DNA of 64,000 bases from Halobacillus fulvus (GTDB taxonomy: Bacteria; Bacillota; Bacilli; Bacillales; Halobacillaceae), in contig SCFO01000001.1 of NCBI GenBank assembly GCA_004078665.1, forward strand, positions 584,377-648,376, in the 5' to 3' direction. The notes beneath the pieces were generated by a model. It was not told the origin of the DNA. It did not search any database and saw only the letters and a list, made by a program, of their open reading frames with translations. Below are positions 1 through 8,520 of this stretch, piece after piece. Numbering within the stretch: the stretch's first letter is position 1; every line of letters starts with the position of its first letter. The translations under genes and the position numbers were made by a program.

Positions 1-19
1 GATTACTTTCAATTAAATG

Positions 20-48
20 GCGAATCCTTTGATCAAAGATTCGCTTTT
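20..48 (+). terminator. Hairpin plus T-run before aspB
   Basis: GCGAATC (20-26) pairs with GATTCGC (38-44) and the loop TTTGATCAAA is itself self-complementary, so the whole stretch is nearly one palindrome. TTTT follows at 45-48. It either ends the gene to the left of the window or acts as an attenuator ahead of aspB; too little upstream sequence is present to tell. Confidence 0.6.
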
Positions 49-76
49 AGACAGGATGAATAGGAGGAGTCATGAC

Positions 77-1261
77 ATGCAATTAGCAAATCGCGTACAA
101 TCTTTAACCCCATCAAGCACGTTGGCAATTACAGCAAAAGCAAAAGCATTAAAAGCAGAAGGCCATGATGTGATCGGGCTCGGAGCAGGTGAGCCGGATT
201 TCAATACCCCTTCCTATATTATTGAGGCAGCCAAAAGAGCAATGGATGAGGGACTGACGAAGTACACGCCAGCCGGTGGTATTCCTGAGCTTAAAAATGC
301 TATTACAACAAAGTTAAAGCGCGATCAGAACTTAACCTATACCAATGAGCAGGTGATTGTCACCACAGGTGCAAAACATGCTCTTTACACGTTGTTCCAA
401 GTGATGTTAAATCCAGGAGATGAAGTGATTGTTCCTGCCCCTTATTGGGTGAGCTACCCTGAACAAATCAAGCTTGCTGAAGGGAAGCCGGTCATTGTAG
501 GAGCAGATGAAACCAATGACTTCAAATTAACTCCTGAGCAGCTTGAACAGGCCATTACAGAGCAAACGAAAGCGGTCATCATCAATTCCCCTAGTAATCC
601 AACAGGAATGATGTACTCACAAGAGGAGCTTGAAGCACTCGGAAAAGTGTGTGTTGAGCATGATATCTTTGTCATTTCCGATGAAATTTATGAAAAACTG
701 ATCTATACAGATGAAGCGCATGTGTCGATCGCTGAATTATCTGATGAGCTCTATGAACGTACCATTATTATAAATGGTGTTTCTAAATCCCACTCCATGA
801 CAGGGTGGAGAATCGGTTTCGCTGCCGGTCCTAAAGAGATCATCAAAGCGATGTCTAATATGGCCTCCCACTCAACATCGAATCCGACTTCGATTGCACA
901 GTACGGGGCTCTTGCTGCATATACAGCGGATGAATCAGCGGTTGATGAGATGCGAGAGGCTTTCGGAAAGCGACTAGATGCCCTGTATGAGCTCTTGATC
1001 GCCATTCCGGGAGTAAAGTGCGTCAAACCGTCCGGAGCTTTTTATCTGTTCCCAAATGTGAAGGAAGCGGCCGAGTCCTGCGGATTTGAGGATGTGGACG
1101 CCTTTGTAAAAGCATTGCTTGATGAAGAAAAAGTGGCGCTCGTTCCGGGATCCGGTTTCGGCTCACCGGACAATGTCAGGTTGTCCTATGCAACATCACT
1201 CGATCAGCTTGAAAAAGCGGCAGAACGAATCAAAAACTTCGTTCACACTCATCAATCTTAA
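77..1261 (+). CDS. aspB: Aspartate aminotransferase
   Basis: PLP-dependent transaminase of the cytosol that interconverts oxaloacetate and aspartate with glutamate as amino donor. The 394-residue product is a class I aminotransferase: SNPTG substrate loop near residue 173, PLP contact D192 in SDEIYEKL, and the Schiff-base lysine K237 in [12 protein letters not shown]. The ATG at 77 is chosen because AGGAGG lies at 62-67; an in-frame ATG at 17 sits beside the upstream hairpin and has no ribosome site. asnS starts 22 bases after the stop with no terminator, so the two are probably cotranscribed, as known for aspB-asnS in B. subtilis. Confidence 0.95.
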   Translation: MQLANRVQSLTPSSTLAITAKAKALKAEGHDVIGLGAGEPDFNTPSYIIEAAKRAMDEGLTKYTPAGGIPELKNAITTKLKRDQNLTYTNEQVIVTTGAKHALYTLFQVMLNPGDEVIVPAPYWVSYPEQIKLAEGKPVIVGADETNDFKLTPEQLEQAITEQTKAVIINSPSNPTGMMYSQEELEALGKVCVEHDIFVISDEIYEKLIYTDEAHVSIAELSDELYERTIIINGVSKSHSMTGWRIGFAAGPKEIIKAMSNMASHSTSNPTSIAQYGALAAYTADESAVDEMREAFGKRLDALYELLIAIPGVKCVKPSGAFYLFPNVKEAAESCGFEDVDAFVKALLDEEKVALVPGSGFGSPDNVRLSYATSLDQLEKAAERIKNFVHTHQS

Positions 1262-1283
1262 TAGTAACGTTGGAGGTTTTATT

Positions 1284-2576
1284 GTGAAAACGACGATTTC
1301 TCAAGTATCAAAATATGTGGGCCAGGAAGTCACAATCGGTGCATGGCTTGCCAATAAGCGCTCAAGCGGTAAAATCGCATTTCTGCAGTTGCGTGATGGA
1401 ACAGGATTCATGCAAGGGGTGACCGTTAAAGCAGAAATCGGAGAAGAAAAATTTCAGGAAGCTAAATCTTTGACGCAGGAAACCTCTCTTTATGTCACAG
1501 GTGTCATCGTAGAAGATACAAGATCCCCGCTTGGCTTTGAGATGCAAGTGAAGGACTTTGAAGTGATCCACGAAGCCGTCGATTATCCGATCACACCAAA
1601 AGAGCACGGGACAGAATTCCTGATGGATCACCGTCATCTATGGTTGCGTTCTAAAAAGCAGCACGCGGTGATGAAGGTCCGTAACGAAATTATCCGCGCT
1701 ACGTATGAATTCTTTAACGACAATGGCTATGTAAAAGTGGATCCTCCAATCTTAACCGGGTCTTCTGCTGAAGGAACAACGGAATTATTCCATACAAAAT
1801 ATTTTGAAGAAGATGCTTACCTTTCCCAGAGTGGACAGCTCTATATGGAAGCAGCTGCGATGGCGTTCGGAAAAGTGTTCAGCTTTGGACCAACTTTCCG
1901 TGCAGAGAAGTCTAAGACACGTCGTCACCTGATTGAATTTTGGATGATCGAGCCAGAGATGGCGTTTATGGACCATGAAGACAGCCTAGAAGTACAAGAA
2001 CAATACGTGAGTCATGTTGTGCAATCCGTATTGAAAAATTGTAAAATTGAGCTCGACACGCTTGGAAGAGACACAGCGAAGCTTGAAAACATCCAAGCTC
2101 CGTTCCCGAGAATCAGCTACGATGAAGCGGTACAGCTTCTCAAGGAAAAAGGGTTTGACGATATTGAGTGGGGAGAAGATTTCGGTGCCCCACACGAAAC
2201 AGCGATTGCCGAAAGTTATGACAAACCTGTTTTCATAACGAATTATCCAGCCGAAATCAAAGCTTTCTATATGAAGCCAGACCCTAATCGTCCGGAAGTT
2301 GTTTTATGCGCCGATTTAATTGCACCTGAAGGATACGGTGAAATCATCGGCGGCTCACAGCGAATTGATGATTTAGAGCTAATGAAACAAAGGTATGAAG
2401 AGCACGATTTAACGGGCGATGCTTACAAATGGTATTTGCAGCTGCGTGAATATGGCAGCGTTCCTCACTCCGGCTTCGGCCTCGGGTTAGAACGTACGGT
2501 TGCCTGGTTGTCCGGCGTAGAACACGTCCGTGAAACGATCCCATTCCCGCGTCTCCTGAATCGTTTATACCCGTAA
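1284..2576 (+). CDS. asnS: Asparaginyl-tRNA synthetase
   Basis: Charges tRNA-Asn with asparagine. The 430-residue class IIb synthetase has an N-terminal OB-fold anticodon-binding domain ([11 protein letters not shown] at about 16-26), motif 2 ([12 protein letters not shown]) and a C-terminal motif 3 ([13 protein letters not shown]). Length is typical for Bacillus AsnS. GTG at 1284 is the start: TGGAGG sits 9 bases upstream and the product then begins MKTTISQV as in relatives; the reading frame stays open further upstream only because it overlaps aspB. No T-box leader is possible in the 22-base gap. A terminator follows the stop. Confidence 0.96.
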   Translation: MKTTISQVSKYVGQEVTIGAWLANKRSSGKIAFLQLRDGTGFMQGVTVKAEIGEEKFQEAKSLTQETSLYVTGVIVEDTRSPLGFEMQVKDFEVIHEAVDYPITPKEHGTEFLMDHRHLWLRSKKQHAVMKVRNEIIRATYEFFNDNGYVKVDPPILTGSSAEGTTELFHTKYFEEDAYLSQSGQLYMEAAAMAFGKVFSFGPTFRAEKSKTRRHLIEFWMIEPEMAFMDHEDSLEVQEQYVSHVVQSVLKNCKIELDTLGRDTAKLENIQAPFPRISYDEAVQLLKEKGFDDIEWGEDFGAPHETAIAESYDKPVFITNYPAEIKAFYMKPDPNRPEVVLCADLIAPEGYGEIIGGSQRIDDLELMKQRYEEHDLTGDAYKWYLQLREYGSVPHSGFGLGLERTVAWLSGVEHVRETIPFPRLLNRLYP

Positions 2577-2591
2577 GCAATCAAAGGAAAG

Positions 2592-2629
2592 CACCGATGA
2601 GAGCCCGTTTGGCATTATCGGTGTTTTTT
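2592..2629 (+). terminator. Terminator after asnS
   Basis: CACCGAT (2592-2598) pairs with ATCGGTG (2617-2623), followed by a T-run to 2629. It separates aspB-asnS from dnaD. Confidence 0.8.
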
Positions 2630-2661
2630 CCTGTTATATCATCATGAATAGGGGGGAAACG

Positions 2662-3345
2662 ATGGGCAAATTTGAGGAATTCCAAGATGTAATAGATCGC
2701 CAAATGGTCATTCCCCAAAAACTTTTGACCAACTATTTGGCATTAGGGATCAAAGAGCACGAGCTCGTTATCCTTTTACAAATCCACCGCTTTCGTGCAG
2801 AAGGCAATTACTTTCCGACACCGGAAGATATCGCAGAAAACGTGTCGATGTCCGGCCAGGAATGTGCCCTATTGTTAAGAACGCTCGTCCAAAAGAAGTT
2901 GATAACGATTGAGCAGAAAAAAAATGAACACCATATACTAAATGAGAGCTACTCCTTAGAACCGTTATGGCAACAATTATTTTCCGAAAAAGAACAAGAG
3001 AAAGACGAGATCCAATACGATGAAAACATTTTCCCTTTGTTCGAGCAGGAGTTCGGACGTCCTTTATCTCCGTTTGAAATTGAGACGATCAGCATATGGC
3101 TCGACCAGGAAAAGCAGTCACCTGCACTCATTAAAGCAGCTTTAAGGGAAGCCGTTTTAATGAACAAGCTAAATTTTAAGTATATCGACCGGATTTTGAG
3201 GGAATGGAAGCGAAAGGGGATCCGTACAGTCGAACAAGCTAGAAAACAAGGGAAACAATTCAGACAAGGGACCAATCAAAAGAAAACGCAACCGGAAAAG
3301 AGAGATGTATCCTTGTACTATAACTGGTTAGAGGAGGATTCTTAA
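2662..3345 (+). CDS. dnaD: Primosomal replication protein DnaD
   Basis: Helicase-loading primosome protein that acts with DnaB and DnaI at oriC and at restarting forks. The 227-residue product has the N-terminal winged-helix DnaD domain (about 1-100, with the LLTNYLALGI and YFPTPEDIAENVSMS segments) and the C-terminal DnaD/DnaB2 domain (PLSPFEIETISIW, then YIDRILREWKRKG), ending in the family's YYNWLE motif. The start is ATG at 2662 behind GGGGGGAAAC; the in-frame ATG at 2644 has no good ribosome site. nth follows after 12 bases, the usual dnaD-nth pairing. Confidence 0.93.
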   Translation: MGKFEEFQDVIDRQMVIPQKLLTNYLALGIKEHELVILLQIHRFRAEGNYFPTPEDIAENVSMSGQECALLLRTLVQKKLITIEQKKNEHHILNESYSLEPLWQQLFSEKEQEKDEIQYDENIFPLFEQEFGRPLSPFEIETISIWLDQEKQSPALIKAALREAVLMNKLNFKYIDRILREWKRKGIRTVEQARKQGKQFRQGTNQKKTQPEKRDVSLYYNWLEEDS

Positions 3346-3357
3346 AAAGAACTGATC

Positions 3358-4023
3358 ATGCTAAATAAAACACAGATTCGCTATTGTTTAGACACGTTTG
3401 AAGACATGTTTCCAGAGGCGGAGTGCGAATTGAATCATAGTAATGCATTCGAACTCCTCGTGGCTGTCGTACTATCTGCCCAGGCCACAGATGCATTGGT
3501 CAACAAAGTAACCCCTGATTTATTCGCGAAATATAAATCACCAGAGGACTACCTTGCTGTTCCTCTTGAAGAGTTGCAGCAGGATATTCGACGTATTGGC
3601 TTATTTCGAAATAAAGCTAAAAATATTCAAAAACTGTCGCAGACACTTCTTGATGAGTTTAATGGAGAAGTTCCACCTACTCAAAAGCAGTTGGAAAGCT
3701 TGGCTGGTGTCGGTAGAAAAACGGCGAACGTCGTAGCGTCTGTTGCCTTTGGGGAGCCTGCTATTGCTGTCGATACTCATGTAGAAAGAGTATCTAAAAG
3801 GCTTGCGTTCTGCAGGTGGAAAGATAGTGTCCTTGAAGTGGAGCGTACGCTGATGCGGAAAATTCCGAAAGAAGAATGGAGTGTCACGCATCATCGAATG
3901 ATCTTTTTCGGTAGATACCATTGTAAGGCTCAGAATCCCAATTGTGTAGAATGTCCGTTGCTTTCGTTATGCAGAGAGGGACAAAAAAGAATGAAGAAAA
4001 AAGAAAAACAAACAAAAGCCTGA
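3358..4023 (+). CDS. nth: Endonuclease III (DNA glycosylase/AP lyase)
   Basis: Base-excision repair enzyme that removes oxidised pyrimidines and nicks abasic sites. The 221-residue protein contains the helix-hairpin-helix LAGVGRKTANVV with catalytic K121, catalytic D139 in AVDTHVERV, and a C-terminal [4Fe-4S] loop C189-X6-C196-X2-C199-X5-C205, all intact. The ATG at 3358 has only a weak ribosome site, with GAGGAGG about 20 bases upstream at the end of dnaD, so translation is probably coupled to dnaD. The stop codon lies inside the palindromic terminator shared with ponA. B. subtilis has ypoC between nth and ponA; it is absent here. Confidence 0.95.
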   Translation: MLNKTQIRYCLDTFEDMFPEAECELNHSNAFELLVAVVLSAQATDALVNKVTPDLFAKYKSPEDYLAVPLEELQQDIRRIGLFRNKAKNIQKLSQTLLDEFNGEVPPTQKQLESLAGVGRKTANVVASVAFGEPAIAVDTHVERVSKRLAFCRWKDSVLEVERTLMRKIPKEEWSVTHHRMIFFGRYHCKAQNPNCVECPLLSLCREGQKRMKKKEKQTKA

Positions 4024-4043
4024 GCGATATCGCTCAGGCTTTT
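4014..4043. terminator. Bidirectional terminator between nth and ponA
   Basis: A perfect 30-base palindrome centred on GATATC (4026-4031), with A4 at its left end and T4 at its right end. It serves convergent nth (+) and ponA (-), and overlaps the nth stop. Confidence 0.85.
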
Positions 4044-4060
4044 GTGTTTCTACTTATTCA

Positions 4061-6697
4061 TTAAGCTGCTTCATCTTCTGTGCCGCTGTCTCCAGAATTA
4101 GTATCGTCTGAAGGCGGGGGAGTTTGTTCTGTTCCATCTTCTGGATTAGATTCATCTCCCGTATTTTCTCCATCATCTGTGTTGCCTTCGTTACCATTAC
4201 CTTCTTCTCCGTTACCGGAGCCTTCATTTGCATCTGGATTGTTGCCGTTGTTGTTATTGTTGTCTTCCGAATCATTGTTGTTCTCATCCTGGTTTTCGCC
4301 TTCTGAAGTATTCTCATCCTGGTTTTCCTCTTCAGGATTTTCCTCAGGCTGCTCTTCTTCTGATTCATCTTCACCGCCAGGAACTTGGACCTGTACGCTG
4401 CTAGGGTCACTGCTTTCAGCAAGATCATTATCACTTATTGCTGTAACGGTAAATTCATAAGCAGCTCCAGCCTCTACATTCGAAATGTTTAAGCTAGTTT
4501 GCTTCGTAGTTGTTAATTCTTGTGCCTGTTCACCATCTACAGATACATTGACACGGAAGGTTACCTCATCCGTATCTCCATAGGACCAATTCAAATCAAT
4601 AGACTCTGATTCTTCATTGTACACAGCTTCCAGAGACTGCACTGCATCGAGTTTCTGATAAGTTTCAGAAACAGTGGAAGGTTGATTATCGACATGGAAG
4701 AGCTCTGTCACAATTCTGCTGTCCGGCGTATAATCGCTCGGAAGCTTAGCTGGACGGGAACCTTCCTCGACGTCTACCCATTTGACGGAATCAGGCTTCG
4801 TGAAATCAGAAGTATCCACGCCTTCTGAAAGTTGCGTCATTAATGGTTTGAAAATTTGTTTTGGTACATCTTTTGCAGCTTGTGACAGTCCTTTATTCAC
4901 ATCACCGTATCCGGCCCATATGGAAATGGAATAATTCGTAGTGTATCCATTAAACCACGAATCGGGTGCAATATCTTCACCGCTTTCCAATACACGGTTG
5001 GTTGTACCGGTTTTTCCTGCTTCCGGAAGACCAGGGACGTTAGCTGCAGTACCCGAACCTTCTGACATCGTCGTTTGGAGCATATTTGAAATCATATAAG
5101 CTGTATAGCTATTCATAGCCGTAACTGGTTCAGGTGTCAAATCGGTTGATCCTTCACCTGGAACTTCGACTTTCCTGATTGTATGTGGTTCATTATAAAC
5201 CCCTTCATTACCAAAGGCTGCATAAGCACCGGCCATTTGAACCGGATTTACGCTTGTTCGACCGCCTCCGATCGCATCTACAGGAACGATTCCTTCGGAT
5301 AAGTCGAAGCCTAGGCCTTCTGCGAATTCTCGAGCGTTATCTTCTCCGACTTCCTGCATCGTTTTCATAGCCGGAATGTTTAGAGAACGGCTTAAGGCAT
5401 ATCTTGCAGAAACCCAGCCTCTGAAACGGTTGTCAAAGTTATTAATTTCTGCGCCATTGATTTCATATGGTTCGTCATTAATTTGGTGATAGGTTGACAT
5501 TTTATCGTATTGAATAGCCGGTCCATAGGCCATAATTGGTTTGAACGTTGACCCTGGTTGTCGGTTAATACGGTAAGCATAATTATAATTACCTGCCTGG
5601 TAATTACGACCTCCACCAACGGCACGAATGGCGCCCGTCTTCGTATCCGTAACGGCAACACCCGTTTGCAATTCCTCATCCGGGAATCCGATTGGACCGT
5701 CCTCGCTCAAAAGCTGCTGAACAGATTCTTGGGCATTCGGGTCGAGTGTCGTATAAATCTTGAGGCCGTCTTTGTATATGTCGGCTCCATCCATTTTTTC
5801 TTCTACTTCTTTTCTCACTAGGTCAATAAAAGCATCATATGGTGTGTCTTTTGTAGATTCTCGTTCAGCCAGAAGATCTTCTACGTTTGTCTGACGAGCT
5901 TCTTCAGCTTCGGCTTCTGTAATCTTACCGTGTTGAACCATAAGGCTCAATACCGTATTCATACGACTTTGAGCTGCATCAGGGTTCTCGAACGGCATGT
6001 AGCCTGAAGGACGCTGAGGGAGGCCGGCTAGTAGGGCGGCTTCCGGCAAAGTCAGTTCATTTAGATCTGTTTTCCCAAAGTAGGTTTCCGCTGCTTCTGC
6101 GATTCCATAAGATTTCGCGCCGTAATAGATTTTATTCAAATACATTTCAAGAATTTTCTCTTTAGAATATTCCTGGTCCAACTTGATCGCTAAATATTGT
6201 TCCTGAACTTTACGCTCTAACGTTTTATCACTTGTCAGCAAGGATTGTTTAATCACCTGCTGGGTAATTGTACTGGCACCTTCCGCACCAAAACCTTGGG
6301 TAATGTTGGCACCAACAGCAGCCGCAATTCTTCGGAAGTCGATTCCGATGTGATCATAGAATCTAGAATCTTCCGTAGCGATGACAGCATCTTTGACGAG
6401 CTGCGGTATTTCATCATAGGTCACTTTAGTCCGGCGTTCATCTCCGGATAAATCTGCAATCAAGTTATCGTTCATATCATAAACTTTCGAAGAGTAAGGG
6501 ACAGATAATTGCTCTTCATCTAAATTGGGTGCGCTGGAGACGTAATAGGCAAACAACCCTCCGCCACCGATTAGTAATAAAATTCCGAGTATAAAAAGCG
6601 TTAAAATCACTTTCTTAAACAAGGGTTTCTTTTTCCCTTTTTTAGAAGTTTTCATTTGTTTTCTTCTTGCTGTTCTTGATTGGCTTTCGTTGGCCAT
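4061..6697 (-). CDS. ponA: Class A penicillin-binding protein 1A/1B
   Basis: Bifunctional peptidoglycan synthase anchored in the membrane. In order: basic cytoplasmic N-terminus, one TM segment (about 30-52), GT51 glycosyltransferase with catalytic ATEDSRFYDH (E109), transpeptidase with nucleophile motif STFK (S383), SLN, and KTGTT near 562, then a fibronectin-III-like region and a tail of about 110 residues made almost only of E, D, N, G, S and P. At 878 residues it is close to B. subtilis PonA (914). The start is ATG at 6697 with GGAGG 8 bases upstream; ATG at 6703 is too close to it. The Asn/acid tail echoes the Asn-rich tail of B. subtilis PonA. recU precedes it by 16 bases in the same operon. 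Confidence 0.95.
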   Translation of the reverse strand: MANESQSRTARRKQMKTSKKGKKKPLFKKVILTLFILGILLLIGGGGLFAYYVSSAPNLDEEQLSVPYSSKVYDMNDNLIADLSGDERRTKVTYDEIPQLVKDAVIATEDSRFYDHIGIDFRRIAAAVGANITQGFGAEGASTITQQVIKQSLLTSDKTLERKVQEQYLAIKLDQEYSKEKILEMYLNKIYYGAKSYGIAEAAETYFGKTDLNELTLPEAALLAGLPQRPSGYMPFENPDAAQSRMNTVLSLMVQHGKITEAEAEEARQTNVEDLLAERESTKDTPYDAFIDLVRKEVEEKMDGADIYKDGLKIYTTLDPNAQESVQQLLSEDGPIGFPDEELQTGVAVTDTKTGAIRAVGGGRNYQAGNYNYAYRINRQPGSTFKPIMAYGPAIQYDKMSTYHQINDEPYEINGAEINNFDNRFRGWVSARYALSRSLNIPAMKTMQEVGEDNAREFAEGLGFDLSEGIVPVDAIGGGRTSVNPVQMAGAYAAFGNEGVYNEPHTIRKVEVPGEGSTDLTPEPVTAMNSYTAYMISNMLQTTMSEGSGTAANVPGLPEAGKTGTTNRVLESGEDIAPDSWFNGYTTNYSISIWAGYGDVNKGLSQAAKDVPKQIFKPLMTQLSEGVDTSDFTKPDSVKWVDVEEGSRPAKLPSDYTPDSRIVTELFHVDNQPSTVSETYQKLDAVQSLEAVYNEESESIDLNWSYGDTDEVTFRVNVSVDGEQAQELTTTKQTSLNISNVEAGAAYEFTVTAISDNDLAESSDPSSVQVQVPGGEDESEEEQPEENPEEENQDENTSEGENQDENNNDSEDNNNNNGNNPDANEGSGNGEEGNGNEGNTDDGENTGDESNPEDGTEQTPPPSDDTNSGDSGTEDEAA

Positions 6698-6713
6698 TTT
6701 CATTTCCTCCAAT

Positions 6714-7307
6714 TCAAAAATAGAGCTTGTCGATGGCTTTTAAATAATCGACCCGGGCTTGAAAGTGAAAGGCGATCGGCACGCCTTCTTCTTTTACAGC
6801 TGAATAGGGGATCGATTTTCGTCCACCGTTCCATTGTTCATCCCAAAACTTGAACAAGGAAGAAGAAGGGAGTAGAAACGTTTCATCGAGCGGAGTGAAT
6901 CGGATGATTAAAAATGAGATCCCTCCATGTTGATCAACAGCTTTCATATGATCAATCTGATGCTGATGAACATTGTTTAAAGGAAAAGACGTCTTATTCT
7001 TCGTCTCCTTCGCTTCAAAATCTATATGTTTCCCCTCGTACACTCCATTATAATCAGTCGTTGATGCCTGCTTGAAATAGGCCTCTTTAATAACAGCTGC
7101 GCTGCGTTTAGGATAATCAACATTTACAATTTGTACAGGAGTCGGTTTCTTATGGATCACCGCTTGTCCAGATTGTAAATAAAAGTCGTTGGTCACATTT
7201 ATATCTTCTTCTAAGGACATCCCACGGTTACTGAAGTCAGGCTTTGTACTTCTAGTTTTAGAAGCCGTACCCTTTGCAGCCTTCCGTCTGCCATTGGGAT
7301 AATTCAA
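6714..7307 (-). CDS. recU: Holliday junction resolvase RecU
   Basis: Cleaves Holliday junctions during recombination repair and chromosome segregation. The 197-residue protein matches Bacillus RecU over its whole length (NRGMSLEEDIN, PTPVQIVNVDYPKRSAAVIKEA) and has the PD-(D/E)xK residues D85, E98 and K100 (TTDYNG; DFEAKETKNK). The start is TTG at 7307, 7 bases after GGAGGG; the ATG just upstream is in another frame. It forms the conserved recU-ponA operon. Confidence 0.95.
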   Translation of the reverse strand: MNYPNGRRKAAKGTASKTRSTKPDFSNRGMSLEEDINVTNDFYLQSGQAVIHKKPTPVQIVNVDYPKRSAAVIKEAYFKQASTTDYNGVYEGKHIDFEAKETKNKTSFPLNNVHQHQIDHMKAVDQHGGISFLIIRFTPLDETFLLPSSSLFKFWDEQWNGGRKSIPYSAVKEEGVPIAFHFQARVDYLKAIDKLYF

Positions 7308-7505
7308 ACTTCATCCCTCCTTGGTTCCATGAGAGTATCATATCAAAAAAAAGAGACCAATCCCATATAAAACCTATCTTTAAATTAGACGTTTTGATGA
7401 CAAAAAGGTTTCAAAAACTTTACCTCGGCTGACAGAATACGACAGATATCCATTGTGCCTTTATGTCATTCGAATAGGGTTCTCCTATTTTGGGGGAGGA
7501 AATTG

Positions 7506-7540
7506 AAAAAAAGCTGTTGCTAAAAAGGATAGCAACAGCT
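7506..7540 (-). terminator. Terminator of the sspM-like gene
   Basis: AGCTGTTGCT (7512-7521) and AGCAACAGCT (7531-7540) form a 10-bp stem; read on the minus strand it is followed by a run of seven T (7511-7505). Confidence 0.8.
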
Positions 7541-7547
7541 AGGACAT

Positions 7548-7640
7548 TTACGTTGATGGATAATTTTCTCCGGAAAGTTTAGGGTTGTCTGTTCTAGCCG
7601 GAGTGGGTTGTTTCTTTTGTTTTGGTTTTTTCTTAGCCAT
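7548..7640 (-). CDS. sspM: Small acid-soluble spore protein, SspM-like
   Basis: A 30-residue basic peptide, MAKKKPKQKKQPTPAR then a C-terminus LSGENYPST. Size, lysine-rich N-terminus and the ...PST end resemble B. subtilis SspM (ends GGPNRPST), a minor small acid-soluble spore protein of the core. GGAGAA lies at 7650-7645, before the ATG at 7640, and a clear minus-strand terminator follows, so it looks like a real monocistronic gene. Its position beside recU and yppE also fits sspM. A forespore sigma-G promoter is expected, but I could not place one with confidence. Similarity is short, so the name is provisional. Confidence 0.65.
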   Translation of the reverse strand: MAKKKPKQKKQPTPARTDNPKLSGENYPST

Positions 7641-7777
7641 AATATTTCTCCTTTACTGTCGAAGATCAGAAGCCATTGTGGCTTGTTTTGTATCATTACT
7701 TCTAGTCTTGTCATGTTCAAAGGAGTTATACATTCCAAGAAGAATTTTAAAAGTAACCAAAAAGGGAGGGGATCCTT

Positions 7778-8044
7778 TTGACAAAACAAAAAGTGATGAC
7801 GAACGAAGAATTTGAAGAACAGATTTTTCATATGAAAGAAAAGTCTAGGCAACTTGAACGAAGGTTGTCTTCAAAAGTGGATGAGCAAGTGTTTTCAATA
7901 TCCGTATCCCACAAAAAAGAAGTGGACGCCTTAAAGGAGGAAGTATTCAAGTTAAGAAGTGAAATTAAAAACATCAAAAAAGAGAAAAAGGCTCGTTATT
8001 TAGAACGTATGGCCCGACAAGCGAAACAACGAAGAGTCGTATAA
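7778..8044 (+). CDS. Small basic coiled-coil protein, unknown
   Basis: Not recognised. An 88-residue, charged, cytoplasmic protein with long heptad-like stretches (KEKSRQLERRLSSKVDEQ; KEEVFKLRSEIKNIKKEKK) and a basic C-terminus (RMARQAKQRRVV). No TM segment or cysteine. The start is TTG at 7778, 7 bases after GGGAGGG; an ATG at 7796 is a weaker alternative. It lies 52 bases before yppE in the same direction and probably shares a transcript with it. Confidence 0.6.
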   Translation: MTKQKVMTNEEFEEQIFHMKEKSRQLERRLSSKVDEQVFSISVSHKKEVDALKEEVFKLRSEIKNIKKEKKARYLERMARQAKQRRVV

Positions 8045-8096
8045 CCGTTGAAGGGTGGGGGGCCTCGTGGTAAGGTGAAGGGAGAAAGGGTGAAGG

Positions 8097-8471
8097 ATGT
8101 TGTCTTTACAGTTATACACCGAACAGCTGAAGAAAATAATAGAAGAGAGGCACGAACATTTTATCAGCCATGAGGGTCCTGTAAATAAATCCGATCGGGA
8201 TTTTTTTCAAAAAGTGAAAAGCGAGACGTCTGATATGTTTGAGTTGAATAACAAGTGGAGAGATGAAGCAGAAATTTTTGTGAAAGACCGTGAAACAAGT
8301 GTTCATCCCAATCAGGTCAAATCGACCCATGAAAACATCGAGATGATCATTTTGCACAGTTATTATTTGGACATTCACAGAAAACGGTTCAAAGAGCTTT
8401 ATCAGTCGGCTCATTACGTCATGGATATGGTTCTCTCAGATATCGAAAAGAAAGCACAAAAGCATACATGA
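8097..8471 (+). CDS. yppE: YppE family (DUF1798) protein
   Basis: 124 residues, all-helical, no known biochemical role. The length and the segments DFFQKVKSETSDMFELNN and HSYYLDIHRKRFKELYQS match B. subtilis YppE (DFFETIKP..., SYVHHIHKKRFKDI), also encoded near recU. The ATG at 8097 follows GGGAGAAAGG at 8080-8089. A strong terminator comes 8 bases after the stop. Confidence 0.8.
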   Translation: MLSLQLYTEQLKKIIEERHEHFISHEGPVNKSDRDFFQKVKSETSDMFELNNKWRDEAEIFVKDRETSVHPNQVKSTHENIEMIILHSYYLDIHRKRFKELYQSAHYVMDMVLSDIEKKAQKHT

Positions 8472-8478
8472 ATAAGTA

Positions 8479-8518
8479 AACCGCCTGGAATCTTAAAATG
8501 ATTCCAGGCGGTTTTTTT
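8479..8518 (+). terminator. Terminator after yppE
   Basis: AACCGCCTGGAATC (8479-8492) pairs with GATTCCAGGCGGTT (8500-8513), then a T-run. It also lies at the 3' end of the convergent RND gene and may slow transcription from that side, though the T-run on that strand is poor. Confidence 0.9.
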
Positions 8519-8520
8519 GA

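Noticed and set aside
17-76. Longer aspB start at ATG 17
   Set aside because: It lies beside the hairpin at 20-48 and lacks a ribosome site; ATG 77 has AGGAGG and fits the family length.
4250-4340. Tandem repeats as a mobile or CRISPR-like element
   Set aside because: They are in-frame codon repeats of the acidic PonA tail, with irregular spacing.
4054-4434. Minus-strand frame and plus-strand frames over the ponA tail
   Set aside because: Low-complexity GAA/AAT-rich codons of the acidic tail keep all frames open; the products (runs of M, I, T, K or S, L, P) are not protein-like.
7520-7852. 110-codon minus-strand reading frame
   Set aside because: It crosses the sspM-like gene in another frame and runs opposite to the coiled-coil gene start; composition (FFHMKNLFFKFFVRHH) looks like an antisense shadow.
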